A stretch of DNA of 64,000 nucleotides. Origin: Grammothele lineata. Its lineage: Eukaryota > Basidiomycota > Agaricomycetes > Polyporales > Polyporaceae. Made by a program: the position numbers and the translations under genes. The notes under the pieces were generated by a model, which was not told the origin of the DNA, did not search any database, and saw nothing but the letters and a program-made list of their open reading frames with translations. This document shows positions 54,099-64,000 of this stretch, one piece after another (the first letter of the stretch is position 1; the number at the start of each line of letters is the position of its first letter). The DNA lies in assembly GCA_002150815.3 (NCBI GenBank), contig NDFF03000026.1:1-64000 (forward strand). Reading direction: 5' to 3'.

Positions 54099-54611
54099 GG
54101 GCATGACCCGCACAACGTCGGCGGCGGTGCGTTTATAGCGGCTCGGCTTCATGTGCTCACGTCTGATTATATGGACCGTACCCTGAGCCAGACCATCACG
54201 AGATGGAGTTGTTACGAGCGGTATCAATGCCTTATCCGCGCACCGCGGGTTCTGTCGCCTTCTGATGGCCCGCTACACCCGAGCAATGACGGTATGGAGA
54301 AGCCCTGGAGAAGCACCCGCCGTCCGATGGGCCCTCGTCCGCGCTTCTGCCGTCGGTCTCGTAAGGTCTCTCAGCCTTCTCTCGCGGGCGGCGCGCGCGT
54401 CATGCCAGCAGCGTTACGGGCGCCCACGGCCTGGAGGCGGTCACGCGCGCAACTCCGCCGAGTTTCTTGCTGAATGTGCATGTGCTGCACCCACCTTCGC
54501 GACATCGCGTATCCCCCAACGGCGGATGTCCGCCCCCGCGGCGGGCCACTACTTAAGGCGCGGAGAAGCATCGGGTCCCGCGAGGCCCGTCGCCCAGCCC
54601 TCATTACCGCC
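54099..54611. other. Intergenic, promoter of GH92 gene
   Basis: 513 nt between the peptidyl-tRNA hydrolase stop and the GH92 ATG. It is GC-rich; no TATA element was clear and no other gene was recognised. Confidence 0.5.
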
Positions 54612-57600
54612 ATGGCCCACCTGGTGCTCTGGCTCCTCGCTGCCGCAGTTGGCTTCGTCCACGCTCAGCCTTCGCCTGAAGTCCAGAAGCGCATCTCCGC
54701 CGCAATCAAGGCAGCTGGAGAATCCAATTCAACGAATATCGACTATACAGAGTTCGTTAACGTCTTCATCGGCACTGACAACTTTGGCGATGTTTGGTAG
54801 GCCGCACTCTATCCGCATCTGTGTCTCTGGCAGAGTTTGAGCATGATTCTCTGTACTAGCCCGGGCGCATCTATACCATTTGGCATGGTGTGTAGAACCG
54901 CCATGCTTCTTCGTGCTTTCGCTTGACCGAGGGCGCTTCACAGGTCAAGTTCTCTACGGACTTAACGGGCTATGCCCCCGCCGGTCGGTCTTCTGGCTAC
55001 CTTTCCCCAAGTAGCAACCTGAATGTCGTGTGATCCAGGATACATCACCGACCCCACTCAGAAGATTCGGGGTCTCAGCCCGTTGCACGATAGCGGCACC
55101 GGCTCTTCCCTCGGTACAGCCACCCTCGGCGCGAAAGCCTAAGCCACGTTCCACACGTTGACCACGCTCCGCAGGAACTTATGGAAACTTCGAAATCATG
55201 CCCATGTTCTGCCCGGGCGGTTTCAACTCGTGCAACGTGACCCTCGCCGACCGCGAGCGGTTCAGGAAGAACAACACCGACGTACGTTCCTCGGCTCATA
55301 CCCTCATCCTCTAAGCTCCAAGATCCATGTACAATCGTTCGAATAGGATGCCTCTCCGGGGTACTTCGCCCAGACGCTCGACAATGGTATTAAGATGGAG
55401 GCGACGTCGACTCGCCGCGCTGGCCTGGAGCGGTTCACGTTCCCCGGCCACTCGAAGCCTTACTTCGTCCTTGACCTTGCGAACGACCTTCCTGCATCAT
55501 ACATGGGTGGTGCTATGAACATCGATCCCGAGAAAGGCAGGATCACTATCGGCGGTCGCTGGGGCTCTAGGTACATCCATCCGTCCTTCGAGAGGCGCTG
55601 TCGCTGACTGTGCACTCGTCAGTTTTGGACCCGGTGTTTACAGCTACCAGGCTTTTGCTTGTTACGACATCCTCGACGGGGGCAAGCAGAAACTCAGCGA
55701 GTACGGTGTCTGGACCGGCATGACTTCGTACGTCTCTTCTTCATCCGCTGATCGCATTCTGCTCATGGAATTCGGCCGTGCGCAGCGAGGACTTCGACGC
55801 CAAAGGCCTCGGCATCACCTCTTTGAACCTCACGCGCAACCTCATCGGGGGCGTGTACGAGTCCGGCGCGCTGTTCTCGTACGAGGGAAATCCGTCAGAG
55901 ATCAACATCCGTGTCGGTGTATCATTCGTCTCGGCTGACCAGGCCTGCGCCAACGCGGAGAGCGAAGTCGGTGATGCCTCCTTTGAGGACATCGTTGCCC
56001 AGTCGAAGGCGCTTTGGAACGAGAAGCTCAGCAAGATCGAGATCGACCTCAAGGATACGCCCGCGAACGTGACGGAGATGCTTTACTCGTCCCTCTACCG
56101 TTCGTTCCTGACCCCCGTACGTGCATTCAGTATGTCCGGATTACCACGTCTTCTCACTAGGTTCCCTTCACTTTACTGTAGAACAACGCCACGGAGGAGA
56201 CCCAAGGTCCCTTCGCAGGAACCACCCACCCCTACTTCGACTCCCTCTACTGCAGCTGGGACACCTTCCGGACCTTCTACCCGCTCATGGCGCTCCACTC
56301 GCCCGTCGAGTTCGCCGAGATCGTCGACAACTACATCGACGGCTGGCGCAAGCTCGGCTGGATGCCCGAGTGCCGCGCGAACAACGTGCCCGGGTGGACG
56401 CAGGGAGGCTCGAGCGGGGACCCTATCGTTGGCCACTTCGCGATTGCGTACCATAATGAGGCTGCTGCGCTTGGCATTGATCTTAATGAGCTCTACGAGG
56501 CGATGCTCGCGGACGCGGAGATCAACCCGCCTGAATGGAACACGTTGGGCAGGCAGGTCAATGTGTACAAGTGAGTCTAGAGACACCAGCTGGAGTATTG
56601 CGACCAAGCTAACCGTGCACCCTAGGGAATACGGATACGTGCCGTTTGGAGTGCTTGACCCCAGTAGCGTCGGGCGCCAGACTCGCGAGGGCAGTCGCAC
56701 GCTTGAGGTAAGCCAGCTAGCCGTTTGAGCACCACGAAACTGACTATATGCGCCGGAAGTACGCATTTGAGGACTTTGCCTTGCGTCAGGTTGCTCTTCT
56801 CCTTAACAAGACCGACGACGTCGAGAAGTATACAAACAGGTCTCTGGTTCGTCCTTCCCATCCTCGTGCTGTGTTATCGCTTCCTCAGCTCTATTGCAGT
56901 TCTATCGCAACGTCTGGGATCCCTCTGTGGAGAGTGATGGTTTCAAGGGTGCGTGTCAAGAACAATGCTTTTCCCCACACAGCGTACTAACTCGACACCT
57001 CTCTCATAGGCTTCGCGCAAAAGCGCCGCCCTGATGGCAAGTTCGCATACACCGACCCCATTGACTGCTCGCCAAACGATACGGATGAGGACCGCGAGTG
57101 CTCCCTCCAAGGCGACAACGTAGTTGGCTTCTACGAGTCCTCATCATGGGAGTATAGCTGGTTCGCGCCGCACGACACCGCGCACCTCATCACCCTTATG
57201 GGCGGAAACGTACGTCTGCTCTGGTCCACGACAGAACGTTGTTGCAGTGGCTGATGATACCGTTCTTCACAGGAAACCTTCGTAAAGCGGCTCGAACACT
57301 TCTTCAATGCTGGCTACTACCTTGCCGGGAACGAGCCCTCGTTCCAGACCCCGATCGGCTACCACTACGCCAACCAACCCGCGCTGTCCATAGACCGCGT
57401 GCGCGACGTCGTCTTCACCAACTTCGATATCAGTGCGTTCCCCTCCTCTTATCCAGATCTCCTTCGCGCTGACAGACTCGCTCGCCCTCCAGCTCCCGCC
57501 GGCCTTCCCGGCAACGACGACCAAGCCGCGATGGCCACCCTTCTCGTCTTCCACCTCCTCGGGCTCTACCCCGTCCCCTCCACCTCGCAACTACTCATCC

Positions 57601-57908
57601 TCTCCCCCTTCACACCCAAATACACCATCCACAACTCCTTCCTGAACGTCAGCACGACCGTCACCGTCAAAGGCTTCGACGCCACGTCCGTGCAGAAGAC
57701 CATCCCCGAGGGGGCAGCGGCGTACGTCGCGAACGTCACGGTGAACGGGGCGACGCTCGCGAATAAGTGCCATTTCGACTTTTACGACGTCTTCCGCGTG
57801 GGAGGGGACGTCGTCATTGAGGTCACTGCGGACAAGGACGCGGCGAACAACTGTGGGGCTGGCCTGCCCGAGTCGGTGTCGACGGGCGGGTTCTCGAGCA
57901 CGAGGTAG
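54612..57908 (+). CDS. Secreted GH92 alpha-mannosidase
   Basis: GH92 enzymes are calcium-dependent exo-alpha-mannosidases that trim N-glycans or fungal mannan. The ATG 54612-54614 opens a signal peptide (MAHLVLWLLAAAVGFVHA, cleavage likely after Ala). Next is EFVNVFIGTDNFGDV, then CPGASIPFGMVKFSTDLTGY across two introns. The beta-sandwich part reads GLSPLHDSGTGSSLGTYGNF, SYMGGAMNIDPEKGRITIGG and SFGPGVYSYQAFACYDI. The catalytic (alpha/alpha)6 part has GPFAGTTHPYFDSLYCSWDT, FYPLMALHSPVEFAEIVDNY, NNVPGWTQGGSSGDPIVGHF, EYGYVPFGVLD, FYESSSWEYSWFAPHDTAHL, LITLMGGNETF and QPALSIDRVRDVVFTNF. Last come LPGNDDQAAMATLLVF and a C-terminal sandwich, with the stop TAG at 57906-57908. About 13 exons; the junctions I examined keep frame. 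Asn-x-Ser/Thr sites are frequent. Confidence 0.9.
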
Positions 57909-58168
57909 TCGCCGCTGCAGGACGACGTGACACGAGTAGGCAGATTCGGGGTGGCTCACACAATGTACGAATGCATGAAAACGGCGGCAGAGAGCAAAGC
58001 GGAGAGCGGTCGTGGTCGTCGGATAGCATTGTTTCATAGCGGATCGTACACGGCGGATAGAGAGGAAGCTAATCTACTACACAATCCGATACATGACCGA
58101 GAGGGAGTCGTCCAAGCGTAGAGAAAGCATCGAGATACATGAGAAATGGGACCGTAAGATAATCGGGA
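57909..58168. other. Convergent intergenic region
   Basis: 260 nt between the GH92 stop and the Smr-protein stop. Nothing recognised. Confidence 0.5.
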
Positions 58169-60385
58169 TCAGGGCTTCGATGGACCCGCACCGAAGTCCG
58201 GGTTGAAGGGGGGGTTGACGATGAGCACGCCAGAGTTGTTGACGTCCGTGTGGACGTCGAGGTGGTAACTGAGATGAAAGAACAATATGAGCACACGAAC
58301 ATAGGCGGGGAATTGTGCGAGTCTACGTACTCGGCGAGAGCACCAATAATGGCCAGCTTTAAGGCGGGAATTCCATTCTTCGAGTGGTTCCCTCGACCGG
58401 TAATAATACGCAGTTCAGGCGTGTTCGTCACGATGGAGTCGTACAAAGCCTGCTCGACCTTCTCAATGGCCTCGGGGACCTTCAGCCGATGAACGTCGAT
58501 TGTCTGAGGAGCAGGCTTCAGGTTGTGGGCTGTATGCCCCTGCTGTCAGTACTGTCCAACGTTATCAGCGATATCCTTGAGACGCCGCACCTTGGTAAAA
58601 CCTCCTCGCCGCCTTCGCATGCAACTCCCTCGTCTCCTTCTCCGCCCGATCCATCTCATGCTTGAGCCTAAACGCCTGCCAGTGCCTCTTCTCGCGCCGC
58701 GCCGCCTCGAGCTCGCGCCTCAGCGCCGTGCGCCGCTTATCCGCCGCGTCCGCGTCGTTCCTGAACGACTCCGCGCGCCGCAGGAGCCGCTGCCGGTCGC
58801 CCGCGTTCGAGATCACGCTCCCCGCGGGCGTGTTCTCGTCCGAGCCGCCCTCCCCGGCCGAGCCGGGGGTGCGCTCGTACGCCGGTGGGGGCTCGGTGCC
58901 GCTCAGCCGGCTCGCGCCGATGTCGGAGGAGAGGCGCGGTTCGGGCATGCGCATCCGTTGTTTCTCGTCGGTGGGGTTGGTGATGTACTGATCGGGAGTG
59001 ACGAGACCAGGGCTGGGCTGCGGGGTAGCAATGTCCGGGAGGAGTTCGGGGTGAAGTAGCGTCGCCTTGACTTGTTCGGCGTCGTCCAGGTCTTGACCGC
59101 GCTCATGAATGCGGAGAGGGATGGGGACTGGAGTAACGTCCGAAAGATCCTTCGAAGCGATGCTGGGTGTAGGAGCCGCTTCGTCCAAAACTCGGACTGG
59201 GGGCAAACGGTGCACGGGCGTCGAAGGCCTGTTCGCGGGGGTCGTCAATCCAGACTTGACGGGTTCCGGGCTGAATACGGCGCCTCGTTGTCGGCTGGTA
59301 TCGCTTGAGGGGGGAGTCGTGAGTCCCGAACCGGCCGAACGTCGACCGAGACTAGAACCGACGCTGCGCTCGTCGTCGGAGAGAACGGTCCTCACAGGTC
59401 GGGTTTGTTCGATGTTGTCGGGTATCGCAGGGACAGAAACATATTCAAGCTCAGGACTGGGGAAACGTGGGGGAGGAATGACCGCCGGTATCGGGATCGG
59501 AAACGCAGGAGGGGACAGGACGGGAGCAGAGAGGATCGGGGGAGGAGAGAGGATCGGAGGAGGAAGCGGTGCGGCGGAAGACGGGGGGCTGAGGATAGAA
59601 CGGATGGCCACCGGAGTGCCGCCTCTGAGAGGTCGTGAGGGTTCGCGCGAGAGCGGTCGTGATTGGGAAACAAGAGGGTCGGAGAAGGTGACGGATGGTG
59701 TCTTGGAGCTGGAGGTGCGCGAGGTGATGGAGCTCTCGCGTGTGATGCTCCCCGAGGCGGAGGGAGGAGGTGCGTCTGTGTCGGTCTCCGTTGTACGATC
59801 CGAGAACGCGCCGGGTACGCGCAGAGCTGGGCGGCGCGGGAGGCCAGAGTTGGCAGACGAGGGGGGACGCACGGGCGCAGATACGTCGGTCAAGGGCGGA
59901 CTGCGCGCGGTGGGGCTTCGTGCGGTCGAGGACGTCGCGCCGGACGCGGGGACCTGGTAGTACTGCGCGCGCGACGGCGCGGCGGAGGAAGACGAGACGA
60001 CGGACGAGGAGTACCGCCTAGTCGAGGAAAATTGGCGTAGGAGGGGGTAGATGACGGTATGGCGCACGCCGCGCATCAGCCTCCGGAAACGGCGATCGGT
60101 GGCCATGTCGACTCCGACGTCCGAGAGCAACATGCCCATGAACGTCCAGAGGACGACGATGAAGAGGCGGACCCAGCTTGAGGTCCATAGCAGATCGACG
60201 AGGAGGCGGAAGCCGTACGCGACATACGGGTCGAGGGAGGAGGGATATTTGGAGATGAAATGGCGGAGGACGGCGCCCTCCCAGAGGCCGACAAGGGAGC
60301 CGTCGATCCTGTGGTTGTGGTGCGTGACGGTGTCAATGAGAGCGCGGAGGCCGAGCCCGAGGCCGATGGCGACGAGGCTGTCCAT
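58169..60385 (-). CDS. Smr-domain protein with membrane-associated N-terminus
   Basis: Starts MDSLVAIGLGLGLRALIDTV at the ATG 60383-60385. The N-terminal 110 residues contain a hydrophobic segment (VRLFIVVLWTFMGMLLSD) after an amphipathic region. A long, low-complexity Ser/Pro-rich linker follows (for example PPPILSPPPILSAPVLSPPA). The C-terminal part holds a basic DUF1771-like helix (ALRRELEAARREKRHWQAFR, KHEMDRAEKETRELHAKAAR) and an Smr domain built across introns: IDVHRLKVPEAIEKVEQALY, then ELRIITGRGNHSKNGIPALK and LAIIGALAEY. A last exon ends VNPPFNPDFGAGPSKP with a stop at 58169-58171. Smr domains act as nucleases or RNA-binding modules in RNA surveillance and DNA repair. The motif GRGNHS matches the usual GxGxHS. 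The membrane-like N-terminus is unusual for Smr proteins and might tether it to the ER or nuclear envelope (inference). Confidence 0.8.
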
Positions 60386-60788
60386 GGGTCATGCCCGAAG
60401 CGTCGCGGGTCGTGGAGAGCGATGGAGAGAGCAGCAAAGGCGGCGGCGAGCGACTTTCGAGATTCAAGGGCGAGCAAAGACGAGCATTGTCCGACCCGTC
60501 CTCCCGCTTTCCCACACAGGCGTCTCTCCCGCGCACGGACTGTGACGGCGCTTGTCGACGAGCGCCCGCACCTCGTAACGTGGGCGTAACGTAACGCCGT
60601 CACTGCCTCCCCGGACCGGCCCGGTCCCGTCCACCTATTGTTCTCGACGACATGAGGCAGGCATTCGAGGAGACTCAGAAGGATAACGTAGGATTACTGT
60701 ACAGTACGCTACTTGATACAGAGTAAGGTATACACATAACCTGAGGCCAGTCGCAGCCAGCGCGATCTGCCCAACGACTCCCATCTCC
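60386..60788. other. Intergenic, promoter of Smr gene
   Basis: 403 nt between the Smr-protein ATG and the F-box stop. Nothing recognised. Confidence 0.5.
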
Positions 60789-62569
60789 TCATGCAAGGTC
60801 GAGCACCTCCACTCTCCCCGTCACGTCCCCCACCGCGATCCGACCCACCGTGTCCTCGAACGCTGTCGACACGACCATGTACTTCTTCCACATGATCTCG
60901 TGGATGTTGCACCGCCGTGTATACAGCGCGTCTTGACATAGCTGCAACTGCGCCGCCTTCCGCCCTACGACACTTTTGGAGCTTCCCTCCTCGAACGGAC
61001 TCGCCCGGACAGTGAAGCCGACCAGACATCGCGCGGGCGTGCGCTGGTGCCGCAAGATGACGTTCCGCGTCTCGGTCCAGAATCCCTTCCCGCTTGGCCC
61101 CACACGAAAGTCGCAGCACGATGGAGGGACCTCTCTGACGGCAGTCGCCCGCGAAGGGAATATGCACGGTATGCGGTCCATCGCGGCTTCGGTCGCCTTC
61201 TCCGCGTTTTCACTCTTCGTGGCTTTCGGATTTGGCACGAGGTCGTACTGATGTAACATCTCATAGCCCTCGTCGGTATGCCGAGAGAGAACAGTGACGG
61301 GGTCTTCAGGCCAGTCTGGAGGGTCGTCCACGGGGGTGAAGGATCCATTGCGGTAGACGATGGTCGCGCTTGATGCCGGTACGTCTAGCTCGATACATGC
61401 GCAGGCATTGACGAGTGACGGGTAGGGGGTGCGAACGCCCTTCCACGTCGGTGCGAGAAGCACTTCAAGTGCCCGCTGTCGCACCACGAGGAGATATCGA
61501 TTAATGGCCTTCACCGCAAGAACCTGGTTATCCTGAATTCCCCCGCCGTAAGCCCCTTCTGCACACAGTATAAACGTCATGGGACGCGACTCACCGGCAC
61601 TTCCGCTAATGTCGCCTTGCCGAGCGGCTTCACAATCGTGGGCAAGCTCAAGAAGCAAACGTGCATCGGGTCGCCGAACACGAGGTAGTCGTTATGCATG
61701 ATATGGAGCGGCATAACGACCTGGCGGTGGGCACGCAGCTCCATTTTGCAGTAGAACCGGCCGTGGAACTTGTCGAACGAGAGCGACCGGCACTCGACGA
61801 CGCCTTGCCTGTCAATATATGCGTTCAGAACGACCGAATGATACGGCAGCGCCGAGGGGGGGATGAGGGGAAGTGCAGAAAAGCATTGGACTCACGCAGT
61901 AGGGTGCGCACTGACAATGGCAACGACCGCTTCGGCCCGCGGGTCGTCGTTCACCACCACCTGCTCGATCTTCCGCACCGACACCCACTCCGCAACGGGG
62001 TACGCCTCACTCTCCCCAAGGGGGATCTCCCACGCCGTCAAGACCTTTCCGACGACCGTGAGGAGGTACTGCCCATTCCGCCCAGGGAGGAACGAAACGT
62101 GCTTGACCGCGTTCGCATTCTCCTCCAGGGCGAGCGCCCCCCCTTCCTCCTCGCACCCGCGCGGGGCCGCGGAGAACTCGACCGTACGGCGCGCGCGGGG
62201 GTGCGGCGCGTTCCAGTTGTCGTGGAAGCTCGACGCGTGCACCGCGCGCGCCTCGAGGTGCTCCGCGGTCAGGGCCTTGAGGTCCGCGGGCGCGGCGGCG
62301 GGGACGGGGAGGCCCTTCTGGATGACGTGCCGCTTCATGGCGTCGTACCACACCCAGCGCAGCTTGCTCATCGAGCAGAGCCGCTTCGACGTCTGCGGGT
62401 GCGGTCGTCGTCGCGTGTGAGAGGGCTATGGTTCGGAGAACTTTAGGTGTGGCTGAGGACGCACCTTGCGCAGCGCTAGGATGTCTTTGACGTCGATGTA
62501 GCTTATGATGAGGAGGAGGACATCGTCAGGGAGGGCAGCCATGCTTGCGCGCCGGGCTGTGGGCAACAT
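60789..62569 (-). CDS. F-box protein with beta-propeller-like C-terminus
   Basis: Starts MLPTARRASMAALPDDVLLL at the ATG 62567-62569; a second in-frame ATG nine codons on (62542) could also be used. The F-box reads ALPDDVLLLIISYIDVKDIL then, after an intron, TSKRLCSMSKLRWVWYDAMK. The rest is a series of beta-rich repeats without obvious WD dipeptides: YLLTVVGKVLTAWEIPLGES, EAVVAIVSAHPTA, HNDYLVFGDPMHVCFLSLP, INRYLLVVRQRALEVLLAPT and TVGRIAVGDVTGRVEVLDLA at the end (stop 60789-60791). This is a common Agaricomycete F-box architecture, distinct from the cluster at 32-47 kb. It is presumed to recruit a substrate to an SCF ligase. Confidence 0.75.
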
Positions 62570-62865
62570 GGTGTGAGGGGGGAAGATGAGACGGAAGGCG
62601 GAGAGGCGGGGGACAGGCTCAGTCTTGTATGAGCTTCAAAGGAGCCTCCGTCTTGAGAAGGCCCGGCATCCGACACAAGGAACAAGGCCTGCCATTCTGG
62701 GGAAAAACCACGTGCCGGCGTATTGACTGATCCCCGCTTTGGCGCCTCAAGTCCTCTCAGGAATCCGAGTTGGACTCCGAGTCGCGTCCTAGACTCTGCA
62801 CCACCATCGGCTGCCTTCTAACCTCTGCTTGTAACTGTAACGCGCCGTTGTCGCTACGCTTTTGA
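62570..62865. promoter_or_regulatory. Divergent promoter region (F-box / TAF12)
   Basis: 296 nt between two divergent ATGs, one a housekeeping transcription-factor gene. No clear TATA element. Confidence 0.4.
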
Positions 62866-64000
62866 ATGGCTTCTAACCCGCCACAGCCGCTGCCGCCTAG
62901 TGTGCAGGCCCAACAGAGTACGACGAACATCATCACCGCGCTCGGAAATGCCTTCAAGGCGCAGAACGGGGACCCGCTCTCGGGCGAGCACATCGCTCAG
63001 CTGCTCATCGCGAACATGAGTCAGCTGGGCGAGCTTGCGAAGCAGGGAAAGCTGACACAGCAGCAAATCAACCAGGTATGCGTGGATCTTAGTCGTGATG
63101 TCCAAACTTCCAAACCACCTACAACCTACCATTCCCCGTCTCAATCGTCTAACGCGTCCCCTATATCTACCTCTTGCTGTCGTTCGTCTACCGCATACTG
63201 AAAAGCATACTCATACACCATGTTTCTAGCTCAAACAATATGCAGACAAGCACAAAGCCGCAACCACAGCCGCCGCCTCCTCGTCCACACCCGCCCAGGT
63301 GAGCCCCGTCCCGTCCACCCCCACCAGTCCCTCACTCCCGGGCACCAGCAAACTCACTATCCCGGTACACCCCAGACACCCGCCACGCCCTCCGCCTCCA
63401 CCCCAACAGCGACCCAAGCGACCGCGATCGCCGGGCTGACCCAGACGGGCAACAACGTGCCCTTCCTCGGTGCGACGCCCGTCGCCTCGACGCAGTACGC
63501 ATCCGTGAGCCCGACCCCGCCCGCGGTGCAGCAGCAGGGCGCGGTGCCGTGGGCGCCTGCGCAGCAGGGCAGGCCGTCGTTGACGGGGGGAGTCGCTGGG
63601 GGAAGGATTGCAGGTGCGTCGACGTCATTTGAAGTGAGAGTGCGAGCAAGGAGGTGCTGAGGAAGGGGGGTGGTGGGTAGGTGCGCCGCCGCAGGTCGCG
63701 AAGGCGGAGGACTCGACGCTCAACTTGGATGATGGGAGGACGAGGAGGAAGAACACGCCGGGCGATCAGAGTATGCGGAGGTCGATCCAAGACTTGGTGT
63801 CGAGTATCGACCCGAACGTGAAGATCGAGCCCGAGGTGGAGGACGTAAGTGCTCTCGTTGATATCGGTCTCGAGTAGGCGGATGTTGACGACCGGCTTCG
63901 CAGTTGTTGCTGGACATTGCGGACGAATTCATCGATTCGGTCACAAACTTCGGATGCCGGCTAGCGAAGCACAGAGGTGGGGACACGTTGGAGGTGAAGG
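62866..64000 (+). CDS. TAF12: TFIID/SAGA subunit TAF12 (3' end beyond window)
   Basis: TAF12 pairs with TAF4 or Ada1 through a histone fold within TFIID and SAGA. Exon 1 (62866-63075) starts [20 protein letters not shown] and has [20 protein letters not shown], with a Gln-rich end. Exon 2 begins at 63230 ([18 protein letters not shown]). A further splice after STPAQ joins to [16 protein letters not shown] and a Pro/Thr/Gln-rich linker up to GRIAG. The next exon reads [18 protein letters not shown], then [20 protein letters not shown]. After one more intron, [27 protein letters not shown] begins the histone fold, and the window ends within it. No frame problem was seen. Confidence 0.88.

Noticed and set aside
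59109..60040. Plus-strand open frames inside the Smr-protein gene
   Set aside because: They are antisense shadows of the Ser/Pro-rich linker and have no motif.
1..64000. CRISPR arrays, bacterial operons or prophage
   Set aside because: The sequence is clearly a spliced fungal genome segment; no regularly spaced repeats were seen.

Overview
The window looks like nuclear DNA of a filamentous Agaricomycete (mushroom-forming basidiomycete), possibly a polypore-like wood decayer; the order is an inference. Almost every gene is broken by 40-70 nt introns with GT..AG ends. Several families are expanded in, or limited to, such fungi: DUF6534 membrane proteins, DUF6697, HET-like proteins, GMC oxidoreductases, tandem NmrA-like reductases and large F-box families. 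Conserved eukaryotic genes serve as anchors: Mdm31/32, a Lifeguard/BI-1 protein, mitochondrial-type peptidyl-tRNA hydrolase, a GH92 mannosidase, an Smr protein and TAF12.

Left part (1-20.4 kb) is accessory and gene-poor. Three paralogous NmrA-like reductase genes lie on the minus strand at 3.2-4.4, 13.5-14.7 and 18.4-19.6 kb. Each has a 24-codon first exon and a TATA box 94-100 nt before its ATG. Between them lie a DUF6534 membrane-protein gene cut into at least 18 exons (6.1-8.4 kb), a decayed GMC oxidoreductase (10.9-12.8 kb) and a HET-like gene with an apparent frame shift (15.7-18.0 kb). Roughly 1-3.2, 4.4-6.1 and 8.5-10.8 kb show no recognisable gene.

Middle part (20.4-32 kb) is denser. 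A cyclopropane-synthase-type methyltransferase (-) is divergent from Mdm31/32 (+). Two tandem MFS transporters (-) follow, the second divergent from a 10-exon Lifeguard gene (+) that contains 11-nt and 14-nt micro-exons. A hairpin-forming, MITE-like sequence sits in the convergent gap at 25.5 kb.

The F-box region (32.4-47.4 kb) holds three tandem F-box genes (+) plus a shorter inverted relative (-), with an ELL-like elongation-factor gene (-) between them. All four share a basic GRRG stretch, an F-box split at the same codon by an intron, and a following Cys-rich segment. The three long ones carry further putative zinc-binding motifs.

Right part (47.9-64 kb) is a compact housekeeping stretch: DUF6697 protein (-), PAQR/HlyIII-family receptor (-), peptidyl-tRNA hydrolase (+), GH92 mannosidase (+), Smr-domain protein (-), another F-box protein (-) and TAF12 (+), which runs off the end of the window.

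Gene ends come from splicing by eye. For the DUF6534, Lifeguard and peptidyl-tRNA hydrolase genes I checked codon phase at every junction listed. For the others only the main junctions were checked. No homology search was run, so family names rest on recognised motifs.
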